Part shown: piece after piece, positions 26,486-35,695 of the stretch | Layout: each line of letters starts with the position of its first letter | How positions within the stretch are numbered: position 1 is the first letter of the stretch | Assembly (NCBI GenBank): GCA_002897775.1 | Contig: BDTR01000061.1 | Coordinates: 1-64,000 of the forward strand | Source: a bacterium BMS3Bbin08 | Lineage (GTDB): Bacteria > Nitrospirota > Thermodesulfovibrionia > UBA6902 > BMS3Bbin08 | Reading direction: 5' to 3' | Length of the DNA: 64,000 bases | Made by a program: the position numbers and the translations under genes | Notes under the pieces: generated by a model | The model's database searches: none | What the model was told of the DNA's origin: nothing | What the model saw: only the letters and a program-made list of their open reading frames with translations

Positions 26486-27697
26486 CTAATACTCCCTTTC
26501 AATTTCTCCCTTTTTCTCTACTATCTCAGGCTTGAAATTTTCAGCCTTTCGTCCGAAGCATGTGCCAAGCGTTTCATAGAGAGAAACCGTGTCCAGATCC
26601 ACGTGTCTTTGTTTAATAACCTCTGAAGTTGCTTTATATGAGACCTTTGTGCCCCTGACCCTGACGACCGTATTCCCCCCAAGACCTTTCGCGAGCAGCA
26701 ATACGGCAGCGGCACCAGCCTCTAATCCGAAATTTACGTCAAAGGAAGATGAACGTCCGGCGCGCACCAGATGTCCCGGAGTAACCTCCCTGATCTCCGG
26801 CAGTTTATACACACCCTCTACGTAAAGTTTATTTCTCTTCATGAATTCCGTCATATCGTTATCTTTCTTCATGATTGATTCAAGGCGTTTTCGCACATAT
26901 TTACCTGCTCCGGCCAGTTTCTTGTGCCCGAAAGCGTCTGTGCCCGCGTTTTCGTCAACAATAATATCGCCTGCCGCGTCTTTCATACCTTCCGCGGTCA
27001 CAATCGTATATGTCCCTGCTTTTACATCACTGTTCTCAACACGGGATATGAATCTCTTCTTCATGTGTTCATAAACTACTTCAAAATCCACAGGGATCTC
27101 GGGGATCAGTATGCAGTCCGCGCCGCCGCCGACCCCGCCCCTGAAAGCAGAATGGCCCGCGTACCTGCCGAATGCCTCCAGCACAATTACACGGTTATGT
27201 GTCAACCCGGTAGTTTTTAAGTCTTTGATCATCTCGGATATCCTGTTAATTGCCGAGTCACCGCCAACACTGTATGTCTGCAGATCAAGGTCCATCGTCT
27301 TCGGCGCGTGCACGCAGGCAATCCCCTGCGCTGCAAGATCGACCATCACACTGCCTGAATCATCTCCACCGCTTATTACAAGCCCGTCTATAGCGTGGTT
27401 ATCAAGTCCTTTTTTTATCCGGTCATATTTGTTTTCATTTTCTATTTTTTTGATCTTAACCCTTGAGTTACCCGCTTCTGAACCTGCCATTTCAACATGA
27501 ATGAGATCGAGCCTCTCAGGAGTTAAAACCGTAAGATCATCCGTATCAACGAGGTTATACAGGCCGGCATAACCATTTGGAATAATTACTGTCTCAATAC
27601 CAATGGAACGGGCCATCTGTGCGGCACCCTTGATCACCGCGTTCAGACCTCCGCAGTCTCCGCCGCTTGTGATAATGCCTATTTTTTCAATAGCCAT
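26486..27697 (-). CDS. 6-phosphofructokinase, probably PPi-dependent
   Basis: A 403-residue phosphofructokinase. GIITSGGDCGGLNAVI opens the nucleotide site. Two residues separate ATP from PPi enzymes: after GGD the sequence has Asp113 (GGDDS, not GGDGS), and the catalytic loop reads PKTMD with Lys133 where ATP enzymes have Gly. Both are the PPi-dependent signature, so the enzyme is probably reversible and uses pyrophosphate. The catalytic loop is PKTMDLDLQTYS, a variant of PKTIDNDL. It pairs with the convergent aldolase to form the reversible fructose-phosphate segment of glycolysis. Confidence 0.88.
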   Translation of the reverse strand: MAIEKIGIITSGGDCGGLNAVIKGAAQMARSIGIETVIIPNGYAGLYNLVDTDDLTVLTPERLDLIHVEMAGSEAGNSRVKIKKIENENKYDRIKKGLDNHAIDGLVISGGDDSGSVMVDLAAQGIACVHAPKTMDLDLQTYSVGGDSAINRISEMIKDLKTTGLTHNRVIVLEAFGRYAGHSAFRGGVGGGADCILIPEIPVDFEVVYEHMKKRFISRVENSDVKAGTYTIVTAEGMKDAAGDIIVDENAGTDAFGHKKLAGAGKYVRKRLESIMKKDNDMTEFMKRNKLYVEGVYKLPEIREVTPGHLVRAGRSSSFDVNFGLEAGAAAVLLLAKGLGGNTVVRVRGTKVSYKATSEVIKQRHVDLDTVSLYETLGTCFGRKAENFKPEIVEKKGEIEREY

Positions 27698-27793
27698 ATT
27701 AAATATCCTCCTGCCTATAAATTGAAAATTGTCAATCCCGTACAGGGGCGTTACCCCAATGGGACTTTACGTTCTCGGTTGTCAATTGAAAAC
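27698..27793. other. gap between pfk and hisB
   Basis: Contains GGGGCGTTACCCC-AATGGGACTTTACG, a fragment that resembles the CGTAAAG/CTTTACG element found inside hisC at 28960-29005. No gene is seen. Confidence 0.4.
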
Positions 27794-28387
27794 TTATAGT
27801 TTTCCTTTTGTAGATGGGACGCCTTTTGCCCGGGGATGTTTTTCCACTGCCATGCGCAGGGCCCTGCCGAACCCTTTAAACAAAGCCTCGATTATGTGAT
27901 GCGGGTCGCGGCCGTAAAGAAAAATTATATGCAGGTTCATTCCTGCCCGGTTACTTAGCGCCCTGAAAAAGTCTTCAAACAGGGAAAGCTCGAGTTTCCT
28001 TACAAGGGCATGACCTTTGGGCAGTTTGACCTTATATACGAGGAAAGGCCTTCCGCTGAGGTCAAGGGCGATCTGCGCGAGGCTTTCATCCATTGGTGTC
28101 AGGGCCTCGCCGTACCTTCTTATCCTGACCTTACTGCCAAGGGCCTTTTTGATCGCATCGCCCATGACAATGCCCAGGTCTTCCATTAGATGGTGATAGT
28201 CGATATCTGTATCACCTTTTGCCGCGACATTCAGGTCCATATGGCCGTGCTTTGCCATAAGGCTAAGCATATGGTCGACAAAAGGCATGGATGTGTTTAT
28301 CTTATAATTTCCCCTGCCGTCCAGATTTAGACTTACTTTAATATTTGTTTCTTTGGTTTTTCTCTGAATTATTGCTTTTCTTGCCAT
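27794..28387 (-). CDS. hisB: imidazoleglycerol-phosphate dehydratase
   Basis: A 197-residue monofunctional enzyme for the seventh step of histidine synthesis. Both manganese-binding repeats are visible: VDHML with DIDYHHLMEDLGIVMGDAI in the first half, and YGRDPHHIIEALFKGFGRAL in the second. The first motif is normally DHHTVED and here reads DYHHLMED, a mild variation that keeps both His and the Glu-Asp. CGGAGGTTTAA precedes the ATG. It lies 18 bases downstream of hisC. Confidence 0.94.
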   Translation of the reverse strand: MARKAIIQRKTKETNIKVSLNLDGRGNYKINTSMPFVDHMLSLMAKHGHMDLNVAAKGDTDIDYHHLMEDLGIVMGDAIKKALGSKVRIRRYGEALTPMDESLAQIALDLSGRPFLVYKVKLPKGHALVRKLELSLFEDFFRALSNRAGMNLHIIFLYGRDPHHIIEALFKGFGRALRMAVEKHPRAKGVPSTKGKL

Positions 28388-28405
28388 TTAAACCTCCGGT
28401 ATATT

Positions 28406-29512
28406 TTATAACAATTTTTTAAGGTTTTTCAGGAAAATCGTATTTTCCTCAGGGGTCCCCACGGTCACCCTCAGGCAGTTGTCAACAATGCCCTGCATAT
28501 TTCTTATCAGCACACCCTGTTTTAAGAGTTTCTTATGGAGGGCGTCGGCATTTTCCGCCCCGTTAGAATTTTTATTTCTAACGGGGTAAATTTTAAAAAG
28601 TATAAAGTTAGCGTCAGAAGGATAGGGCCTTATATCTTTTATCTTTTTCATACCGCTTAAAAGCTTTTTTCTCTCAGCGACAATGGTTCTTATATATGAC
28701 CGCAGAAGTTTTCTGTTCTTTAAGGTCTTAACAGTTATTTCCTGGGAAAGGGAGTTAAGGTTAAAGGGAAGTCTGACCTTATTTGACTGCTCAATAATCT
28801 CTGTGTTAGCTGTCATATAGCCGACGCGCAGGCCTGCCAGCCCGATCTTGCTGAATGTATTAAGCACAACAAGATTTTTGTATTTTTTAAGCAAAGGAAG
28901 GAAACTTTTTTTGCCTGAAAACGCCTGATACGCTTCGTCGACTACTACGATGGATGAGGGAGGACGTAAAGTCCCGTTGGGACCACGTCCCTTTACGGGA
29001 GGGGCGAGGGACGAAGTGAACTTAATTATCTTCAAGATCCTTTTAGATGAAAAAGAATTTCCGGTCGGGTTATTTGGAGAACTAAGAAAGATCAATTTGG
29101 GTTTTTTCTTTTTAATCTCTTTTAGGATCGCTCTTTCATCAAGGTCAAAATTTTTATCAAGGGGGATCTCGATCTTTTTCTCCCCAAGCGCCTGTGAGAT
29201 AATGCCGTACATTGAAAATGTTGGGGCAGGGTACAGCACAGGCCCGCCAAAGGTCATTATAAGATAATAGATCAGTTCGTCAGAGCCGTTTCCAACAAGG
29301 ATCTGTTCCGGCTTAACCTTTAGGTCCCTTGCAATAAGCTTTTTAAGCGCCCTGGCCTCGGGGTCAGGATATCTGTTTGTTTTTAAGGACTTAAAAGCCT
29401 TAAACCCATAAGGGCTTTCATTCGCATCGAGCTTTATACGGCACGGTATCTCCTTTGCCTGGTACGCGCGCAAAGAACGTATGTTAGGTTTAACAAGCTT
29501 TTTAATATCCAT
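28406..29512 (-). CDS. hisC: histidinol-phosphate aminotransferase with two in-frame repeat insertions
   Basis: A 368-residue PLP enzyme of histidine synthesis. Fold-type I landmarks: LDANESPYG near 28-36, GNGSDELI near 74-81, SSPNNPTG near 144-151, VVVDEAY at 189-195, PLP lysine Lys222 in SKIGLAGLRVGY, and a C-terminal LRVTVGTPEEN. Two segments do not belong to the family pattern. Residues ~166-187 (SSLAPPVKGRGPNGTLRPPS) widen the NPTG-to-VVVDEAY spacing to 37 from about 22. Residues ~309-321 (YPVRNKNSNGAEN) add ~12. Both are encoded by palindromic DNA and keep the frame. The catalytic residues are intact, so the enzyme is probably functional. Confidence 0.93.
   Translation of the reverse strand: MDIKKLVKPNIRSLRAYQAKEIPCRIKLDANESPYGFKAFKSLKTNRYPDPEARALKKLIARDLKVKPEQILVGNGSDELIYYLIMTFGGPVLYPAPTFSMYGIISQALGEKKIEIPLDKNFDLDERAILKEIKKKKPKLIFLSSPNNPTGNSFSSKRILKIIKFTSSLAPPVKGRGPNGTLRPPSSIVVVDEAYQAFSGKKSFLPLLKKYKNLVVLNTFSKIGLAGLRVGYMTANTEIIEQSNKVRLPFNLNSLSQEITVKTLKNRKLLRSYIRTIVAERKKLLSGMKKIKDIRPYPSDANFILFKIYPVRNKNSNGAENADALHKKLLKQGVLIRNMQGIVDNCLRVTVGTPEENTIFLKNLKKLL
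28558..28586. repeat. palindromic element inside hisC
   Basis: Arms CCCCGTTAGAA (28558-28568) and TTCTAACGGGG (28576-28586) with a 7-base loop. This is the same core as the intergenic element at 24792-24853. On the coding strand it reads PVRNKNSNG. Confidence 0.85.
28960..29005. repeat. second palindromic element inside hisC
   Basis: Contains ACGTAAAGTCCC, GTTGGGACCACG and CCCTTTACGGGAGG; the CGTAAAG/CTTTACG arms pair, with an inner GTCCC/GGGAC pair. On the coding strand it reads PPVKGRGPNGTLRPP. Related fragments are near 27745-27770 and 30512-30555 (CCCCGTAAAGTCC ... ACGGGGC). Confidence 0.7.
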
Positions 29513-29545
29513 TTCGGGGAATTATAACATAACCTGTAAAGAAAG

Positions 29546-29705
29546 GGGGTCAGCCCTTGACATTTTACATTCTGCGGGGGTCCCGGTTGTTCTGATATAT
29601 CAAGGGGCAATAAAAGATTTTAAACGCAACTGCTAAAAGACAGAAGGCTTGAAAAGGAAATTAAAGAGATCGAAGATAAAATGTAAAATGTCAAGGGCTG
29701 ACCCC
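29546..29705. mobile_element. 160-bp element with perfect 26-bp inverted ends
   Basis: The ends 29546-29571 and 29680-29705 are exact reverse complements; each begins GGGGTCAGCCCTTGACATTT read inward. The 108-base interior has a short frame at 29627-29686 reading QLLKDRRLEKEIKEIEDKM and a stop inside the right end. This could be the last helix of a lost transposase. The layout suggests a non-autonomous deletion derivative of a REP-associated or similar transposon. It lies between hisC and brnA. Confidence 0.7.
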
Positions 29706-29725
29706 TACTATGGCTAATAAGAAAT

Positions 29726-29950
29726 TTATGATGCCTTTTCAAGACGCTCTGCCACCCAGACTTTGATGATCGACTGTCGAGGCACACCCAGGCGCTTTGC
29801 TTCTCTGTCCAATAAATGGATCATCCATAAAGGGAAGTCAACATTTACCCGTTTTTGTTCCTGCTCGGGTCTTCTTGATTTTGAGACTTCGAGGTACCTG
29901 GTTATATCCTCGCCTTTATCAAATTTTTTTTCAAATTCTTTAGCTTTCAT
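29726..29950 (-). CDS. brnA: BrnA-type ribbon-helix-helix antitoxin
   Basis: A ~74-residue CopG/BrnA-like DNA-binding antitoxin: EQKRVNVDFPLWMIHLLDREAKRLGVPRQSIIKVWVAERL is a ribbon-helix-helix. I choose ATG 29950 (MKAKEFEKKF), with GGAGG 9 bases upstream; the open frame extends 3 codons further to a TTG. It overlaps the end of brnT by 11 bases. The antitoxin should bind BrnT and repress the shared promoter upstream of brnT. Confidence 0.85.
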   Translation of the reverse strand: MKAKEFEKKFDKGEDITRYLEVSKSRRPEQEQKRVNVDFPLWMIHLLDREAKRLGVPRQSIIKVWVAERLEKAS

Positions 29951-30200
29951 AAATATCAACCTCCTCGTCTCTCGATCGTCGCATCGAAATGATTCTTATC
30001 TTATAGCTCCTGTAAGTAATTACTCCGGACCAATGTTTCCCCGAGATCTTTCCGATCACCAGAAATCTTGGCTCATCGCTGGTTTTTACAGGGATCTCAA
30101 TCAGGCCAGGATCGTCCCACAGCGCCTGCGCTTCATAGAAATCCATCCCATGTTTTTTCTTGTTGCTATCGCTTTTCCGGGAATCGAACTCAAATTCCAT
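29940..30200 (-). CDS. brnT: BrnT-type ribonuclease toxin
   Basis: An 86-residue RelE-like toxin of the BrnT family: FEFDSRKSDSNKKKHGMDFYEAQALWDD near the N-terminus, RFLVIGKISGKHWSGVITYR in the middle and IRIISMRRSRDEE at the end, all typical. It would inhibit growth by RNA cleavage and is neutralised by BrnA. Toxin-first order is normal for brnTA. There is no clear ribosome site before ATG 30200, so translation may be weak. Confidence 0.9.
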   Translation of the reverse strand: MEFEFDSRKSDSNKKKHGMDFYEAQALWDDPGLIEIPVKTSDEPRFLVIGKISGKHWSGVITYRSYKIRIISMRRSRDEEVDIYES

Positions 30201-30577
30201 AATGTATAATTATTATATCATATTTATACCTATTAGCAACTTTTTTAATCTATCGAGGTTCAACCTCGATAGATAGTTTTTTTTGTAAAATCAATAAGTT
30301 ACAACAAATGTGCGGATGAAATGTCAACGTGAGCTTCCCCTGAAAGTATGCATGATATAAGAGGAGTTTTCTGTATATATATCAGCTTTAGCAGCATTTA
30401 TCAATCAGGATTACATGCTTGTTTCGGGCGCAATTCTGGAAAGAGAATAGAGATTGAGTTTCTGAAGGTTTTAAAAACAATTTACAGCAACATTAATTAC
30501 TAATAACTATTAACCCCGTAAAGTCCACAATTGTCGTGACCAGGCTACGGGGCAGGCGTATAACGATTAACAGTTTT
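30201..30577. other. gene-free gap between hisG and brnT
   Basis: 377 bases. 30250-30272 is a hairpin (listed separately). 30512-30555 has CCCCGTAAAGTCC and ACGGGGC, a further palindrome fragment. The rest is AT-rich with no frame or RNA gene recognised. The brnTA promoter should be close to 30200-30240. Confidence 0.5.
30250..30283 (+). terminator. hairpin followed by a T-run
   Basis: CTATCGAGG, loop TTCAA, CCTCGATAG (30250-30272), then ATAG and eight T's at 30277-30284. It has the shape of an intrinsic terminator reading rightward, yet both flanking genes are on the minus strand. It could stop antisense transcription or be another repeat. Confidence 0.5.
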
Positions 30578-31453
30578 TTACGGTATCACCTTATTAAGCG
30601 GGTACTCTATGATCCCTTCCGCGCCTGCTGATTTAAGCCGGGGGATAATGTCGCGCACGGTTTTTTCATCGAGCATGACTTCCAGCGCGAACCATTCCTT
30701 GTCTGAGAGCTGTGATATGGTTGGAGAGTGCATGGCTGAAAGAAGGCTCATGACCCTTTTTAATGACTTTTCAGGCACGTTCATCTTAAGCCCTACTTTT
30801 TCCTCTGCAGCCAGGGCCCCTCTTAAAAGGAGCACGATATTTTCCATCTTTTGCCTTTTCCATTTATCTTTCCAGGCTTTTTTATTGGCAATGAACCTTG
30901 TGCTTGACTGAAGAATGGTCTCTATTATTCTGAGGTTATTTGCCTTTAGGGATGTGCCTGTTTCTGTTAGTTCAACAATGGCGTCTGCAAGATAAGGGGG
31001 CTTTACCTCTGTTGCGCCCCATGAAAAATCGACCTCTGCCTTTACATTTTTGGACTTAAGATATTTCTTTGTAAAATTGACAAGTTCTGTCGCGATCCGC
31101 TTGCCGTTCAGGTCCTTGACCTTTCTTATCTTTGAGTCGTTTGGAACAGCAATGACCCACTTTACAGGCTTCAGGCCTTCCTTGGCATAGTTAAGTTCAG
31201 CAACCTCCTGAACACTGGCGCCCTGCTCAAGTATCCAGTCCTTGCCCGTAAGGCCCGCGTCAAGCACTCCGTCGGCAACATATCTTGCCATCTCCTGCGC
31301 CCGTATAAGCAGCGCCTCTATCTCAATATCGTCAAAAGCCGGGTAATAAGAGCGCGTATCAACAGATATGTTGTATCCGGCCTTTTTAAAGAGTTTCAGC
31401 GTTGACGCCTGTAAGCTTCCCTTTGGAAGCCCCAGTTTTAATTTCTTAGCCAT
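30578..31453 (-). CDS. hisG: ATP phosphoribosyltransferase (long form)
   Basis: A 291-residue enzyme for the first step of histidine synthesis (ATP + PRPP to phosphoribosyl-ATP). [21 protein letters not shown] opens the periplasmic-binding-protein-like catalytic domain; [16 protein letters not shown] and [22 protein letters not shown] are family motifs. The ~75-residue C-terminal ACT-like domain ([32 protein letters not shown]) identifies the long, hexameric, histidine-inhibited form that does not need HisZ. Confidence 0.95.
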   Translation of the reverse strand: MAKKLKLGLPKGSLQASTLKLFKKAGYNISVDTRSYYPAFDDIEIEALLIRAQEMARYVADGVLDAGLTGKDWILEQGASVQEVAELNYAKEGLKPVKWVIAVPNDSKIRKVKDLNGKRIATELVNFTKKYLKSKNVKAEVDFSWGATEVKPPYLADAIVELTETGTSLKANNLRIIETILQSSTRFIANKKAWKDKWKRQKMENIVLLLRGALAAEEKVGLKMNVPEKSLKRVMSLLSAMHSPTISQLSDKEWFALEVMLDEKTVRDIIPRLKSAGAEGIIEYPLNKVIP

Positions 31454-32043
31454 AGTATTCCTCAGTAATACTTGATTACGCCGATTTCTAACTACGATTA
31501 CACAGATTTTTGATGTTCCCTACGGAAACCCTGAACGTTTAGTGAACGCATATTAATAATAGATTCCTTCCCTACGTTGTGTTTCCAAGGGAAACACTAA
31601 TGTAAGGATTTGCTGGTTTATCATATTCGCTCCCGTTGGTCGCTGTTGCATTTAATGTTCCCTACGGAAACCTAATGTAGGGACTTCACCAATTTATTTA
31701 TATTCGCTCATTAAAATTCGCTATTACATTTAATCGGTGACATCTCTTTTTTTATGTTCCCTTTGGAAACCTAATGTATGGACTTTATAGATTTTATTAT
31801 ATTCACTCGCTAACTCTCGCTATTGCATTTAATCTGTGTCATCAGACATCCTGATTCTACAGGATGTCATATAATACAAAGGACAAAGAAAATATTCAAA
31901 CTATGCTTTGTGGGGTACCACCCTCTAAATAAGTAATTGAGTTATTAAGTTATTGAGTCATTTTAACACATAATTACTAAATGACTTATTTACTTAATGA
32001 CTTTTATTTTATTATGTTGCGGAGCACCCACAAAATAACTTAT
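31454..32043. repeat. clustered dispersed repeats between hisG and gph
   Basis: A 590-base gap with at least three copies of a ~78-base unit: 31581-31655, 31656-31734 and 31755-31833, plus a truncated one from 31514. Each copy runs: stem-loop (GTTTCCAAGGGAAAC, GTTCCCTACGGAAAC or GTTCCCTTTGGAAAC), CTAATGTA-GGA, TATATTCGCTC or a variant, CGCTATTGCATTTAAT. The unit also occurs at 20581-20658. From 31930 to 32010 is an AT-rich stretch of short TTACTTAATGACTT-like repeats. No gene is seen. Confidence 0.75.
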
Positions 32044-32676
32044 TTAATCTATTTCTTTAAGAACAGATAGTAATTCATCAAACGAATCGATCATACGATC
32101 AGCTTCCTTTAATACCTCTTTACTGCGGTAGCCGTATGTCACGGCAATGGTTTTAATGCCTGCGGCCTTGCCGGTTTGAACGTCAACATCACTGTCTCCG
32201 ATAATAACAGCGCTTTCTTTTGGAATTCCAACCCTTTTTAATACCTCAAGAACCGGCGCGGGTGAAGGCTTCCTCTCTGACACGCTGTCAGCGCCCAGGA
32301 TAACGTCAAAAAACCCGGTAAGCCCCAGGCCGTTCATAACATCTTTTGACAGGGTCTCTCTTTTATTGGAAATAACGGCTTTTTTATAATTTCCAAGTTT
32401 TGAAAGCGTCTCTTTTACCTTGGGGTAGGGCTTTGTATTATCCAGGATATGTTCAGAATAGTGTTCAAGAAATCTTTTTAAAGAGCCCTCATAATGCTCA
32501 GGGGGTACAAGGCCGCCTATAAGTGTTTTTATTCCGTGGCCTACCATTGACACTATTTTCTCAGTGCTGAGCGGAGCCATGCCGGCCGGCACAATGGCAT
32601 GATTTACCGCGTTCGCGATATCTTCGGCAGAATCTATAAGCGTGCCGTCCAGGTCAAATATCAGTATTTTGATCAT
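32044..32676 (-). CDS. gph: HAD-family phosphatase, phosphoglycolate phosphatase-like
   Basis: A 210-residue HAD hydrolase that probably removes 2-phosphoglycolate. Motif I is FDLDGTLIDS (Asp8, Asp10), followed by a helical cap. Motif II is VISNK, the motif III lysine lies in KPSPAP, and motif IV is GDSDVDVQTGKAAG. I start at ATG 32676 because the frame upstream (to 32718) would begin inside the atp terminator hairpin. Substrate assignment within the HAD family is tentative. Confidence 0.85.
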   Translation of the reverse strand: MIKILIFDLDGTLIDSAEDIANAVNHAIVPAGMAPLSTEKIVSMVGHGIKTLIGGLVPPEHYEGSLKRFLEHYSEHILDNTKPYPKVKETLSKLGNYKKAVISNKRETLSKDVMNGLGLTGFFDVILGADSVSERKPSPAPVLEVLKRVGIPKESAVIIGDSDVDVQTGKAAGIKTIAVTYGYRSKEVLKEADRMIDSFDELLSVLKEID

Positions 32677-32700
32677 AAGCGATAACTTGTTAAGTGATGA

Positions 32701-32735
32701 GAAAACAAAACCCGTCACGGGTTATCATGACGGGT
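32701..32735 (-). terminator. intrinsic terminator of the atp operon
   Basis: On the minus strand ACCCGTCA, a ten-base loop and TGACGGGT are followed by TTTGTTTTC. It lies 80 bases after atpC and just before the HAD gene. Confidence 0.8.
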
Positions 32736-32775
32736 CTTATTTGACTACCGAAAACTTTTTAAGACTCTACTTGCC

Positions 32776-32812
32776 CCGTTTCTGTTTGAAAGGCGAAGGA
32801 TCTTCTAACGGG
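32776..32812. repeat. degenerate CCCCGTTAGAA-family palindrome after atpC
   Basis: Begins GCCCCGTTTCTG and ends CTTCTAACGGGG, directly downstream of the atpC stop. The right arm matches the family core; the left arm has drifted. Confidence 0.5.
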
Positions 32813-32814
32813 GT

Positions 32815-33216
32815 TTATTTTTGTCCTGCAATATATATTCTTGAAGCCGCTCTTTCAATTGAAGCTGTCGCACGCGCTCCGTCAAATTTTTCTGCCTGCT
32901 TAAGGCGCTCCTCCGCGCGCTTCATGGCCTCTTTGGATCTTTCAACATCGATCTCCTCGGCTCTTTCCGCGCTGTCGGCAAGTATTGTAACTTTATCAGG
33001 CCCCACCTCAGCATATCCCCAGTTCACAAATATGTACCCTGTTTCAGAGCCTTTCCTGAATGTCAGCATCCCGATCTTCAATGTTGTGAGAAAGGCGACG
33101 TGATCAGGCAAGACCCCGAACTCACCCTCAGTGCCCGCGGCAACTACCTCATCGACCTCATCAGTGAACACGTGACCATATGGGGTAACAATATCTAAAG
33201 TTAATTTCTCAGCCAT
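32815..33216 (-). CDS. atpC: F1Fo ATP synthase epsilon subunit
   Basis: A 133-residue central-stalk subunit of F1. The N-terminal beta sandwich (LDIVTPYGHVFTDEVDEVVAAGTEGEFGVLPDHVAFLTTL) is typical, followed by the two-helix C-terminal region (ERSKEAMKRAEERLKQAEKFDG). It couples rotation to catalysis and inhibits hydrolysis. Last gene of the atp operon, 114 bases after atpD. Confidence 0.95.
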   Translation of the reverse strand: MAEKLTLDIVTPYGHVFTDEVDEVVAAGTEGEFGVLPDHVAFLTTLKIGMLTFRKGSETGYIFVNWGYAEVGPDKVTILADSAERAEEIDVERSKEAMKRAEERLKQAEKFDGARATASIERAASRIYIAGQK

Positions 33217-33330
33217 TTGTCAATCCTCTTTCTAAAAAACCGGTCTATGTTATCTGTTATAAGTTATTAGTGATGACTCCTGCCTGTCTATTCTTTACGT
33301 ATAACGATTAACGTATAACTAATAACGGAT

Positions 33331-34743
<1,413 letters not shown>

Positions 34744-34772
34744 CTATAACCTCCATATAATATATTCAGATT

Positions 34773-35654
34773 TTATTCTTTAAGCGCTTCAACACCGCCG
34801 ACGATGTCCATAAGCTCGCCTGTGATGGACGCCTGTCTGGCCTTGTTGTACTGAAGCGTGAGTTTATCTACCATTTCATTACAGCTCCGGGTCGCGTTTT
34901 CCATGGCGCTCATCCGCGCGGCCTCTTCAGCCGCGGAGCTCTCAAGAAGCGACCTGTATATCTGTATGTCCACATTTCTGGGGATCAATCTGTCAAAAAT
35001 AGCCTCCATGGACGGTTCATAAATAAAATCAGCTGCTTCGGATTCAGGGGCAGATCCTTCTTCTCCCTCTTCTATGGGAGCCAGGGGAAGAAGTTTTGCC
35101 AATGTGACTGTTTGCGCCACCATTGATTTGAACGCGTTATATACCACGATCACTTCATCAAAGGTTTCCTCTATATAGTTTTCCTTGATATTATTGGCGA
35201 TCTCCTCGGCATTAATAAAACGCACGCTGCCTGAAATGTCTGTCCAGGAATTCCGCAAGGAGACGTTCCTTCTTTTGAAGTAAGCCAGCGCCTTTTTGCC
35301 GACTGTGCTTACGCTTACTTCAAATCCCTGTTTTTTATAATCGTCAATACATGTCTGCGCGGACTTAAGGATATTTGTGTTAAAGGCGCCGCAAAGCCCC
35401 CTGTCAGAGGTGACCACCACAACTTCGACCGTCTTTCTGGCCCTGTACGCCAGCAATGGATGCGCTTCCCTGTCAGCGCCTTTGGCAAGGCTTATAAGAA
35501 CGTCGCGCATCTTGTCCGCGTAAGGTCTCAGGTCCAGCATCCGTGTCTGGACCTTTTTCAGTTTTGAGGCAGCCACCATTTTCATGGCCTTTGTTATCTT
35601 CTGGGTATTCTGAACAGCCTTTATTCTGTTCTTTATGTCTCTTAAAGTAGCCAT
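34773..35654 (-). CDS. atpG: F1Fo ATP synthase gamma subunit
   Basis: A 293-residue rotor shaft subunit. The N-terminal coiled-coil helix starts MATLRDIKNRIKAVQNTQKITKAMKMVAASK-like and pairs with the C-terminal helix (MSAMENATRSCNEMVDKLTLQYNKARQA). VVVTSDRGLCGAFN lies near residue 75. Standard length. Confidence 0.97.
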   Translation of the reverse strand: MATLRDIKNRIKAVQNTQKITKAMKMVAASKLKKVQTRMLDLRPYADKMRDVLISLAKGADREAHPLLAYRARKTVEVVVVTSDRGLCGAFNTNILKSAQTCIDDYKKQGFEVSVSTVGKKALAYFKRRNVSLRNSWTDISGSVRFINAEEIANNIKENYIEETFDEVIVVYNAFKSMVAQTVTLAKLLPLAPIEEGEEGSAPESEAADFIYEPSMEAIFDRLIPRNVDIQIYRSLLESSAAEEAARMSAMENATRSCNEMVDKLTLQYNKARQASITGELMDIVGGVEALKE

Positions 35655-35695
35655 ATCTTAACGATTAACGTATAACCTTTAACGGTTAACTTTTT

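Noticed and set aside
30250-30284. Terminator for brnTA or hisG
   Set aside because: It has its T-run on the plus strand, opposite to both neighbouring genes; kept only as a rightward hairpin of unclear use.
31454-32043. CRISPR array
   Set aside because: The repeats are ~78 bases, few, imperfect, directly adjacent with no spacer pattern, and no cas genes are present.
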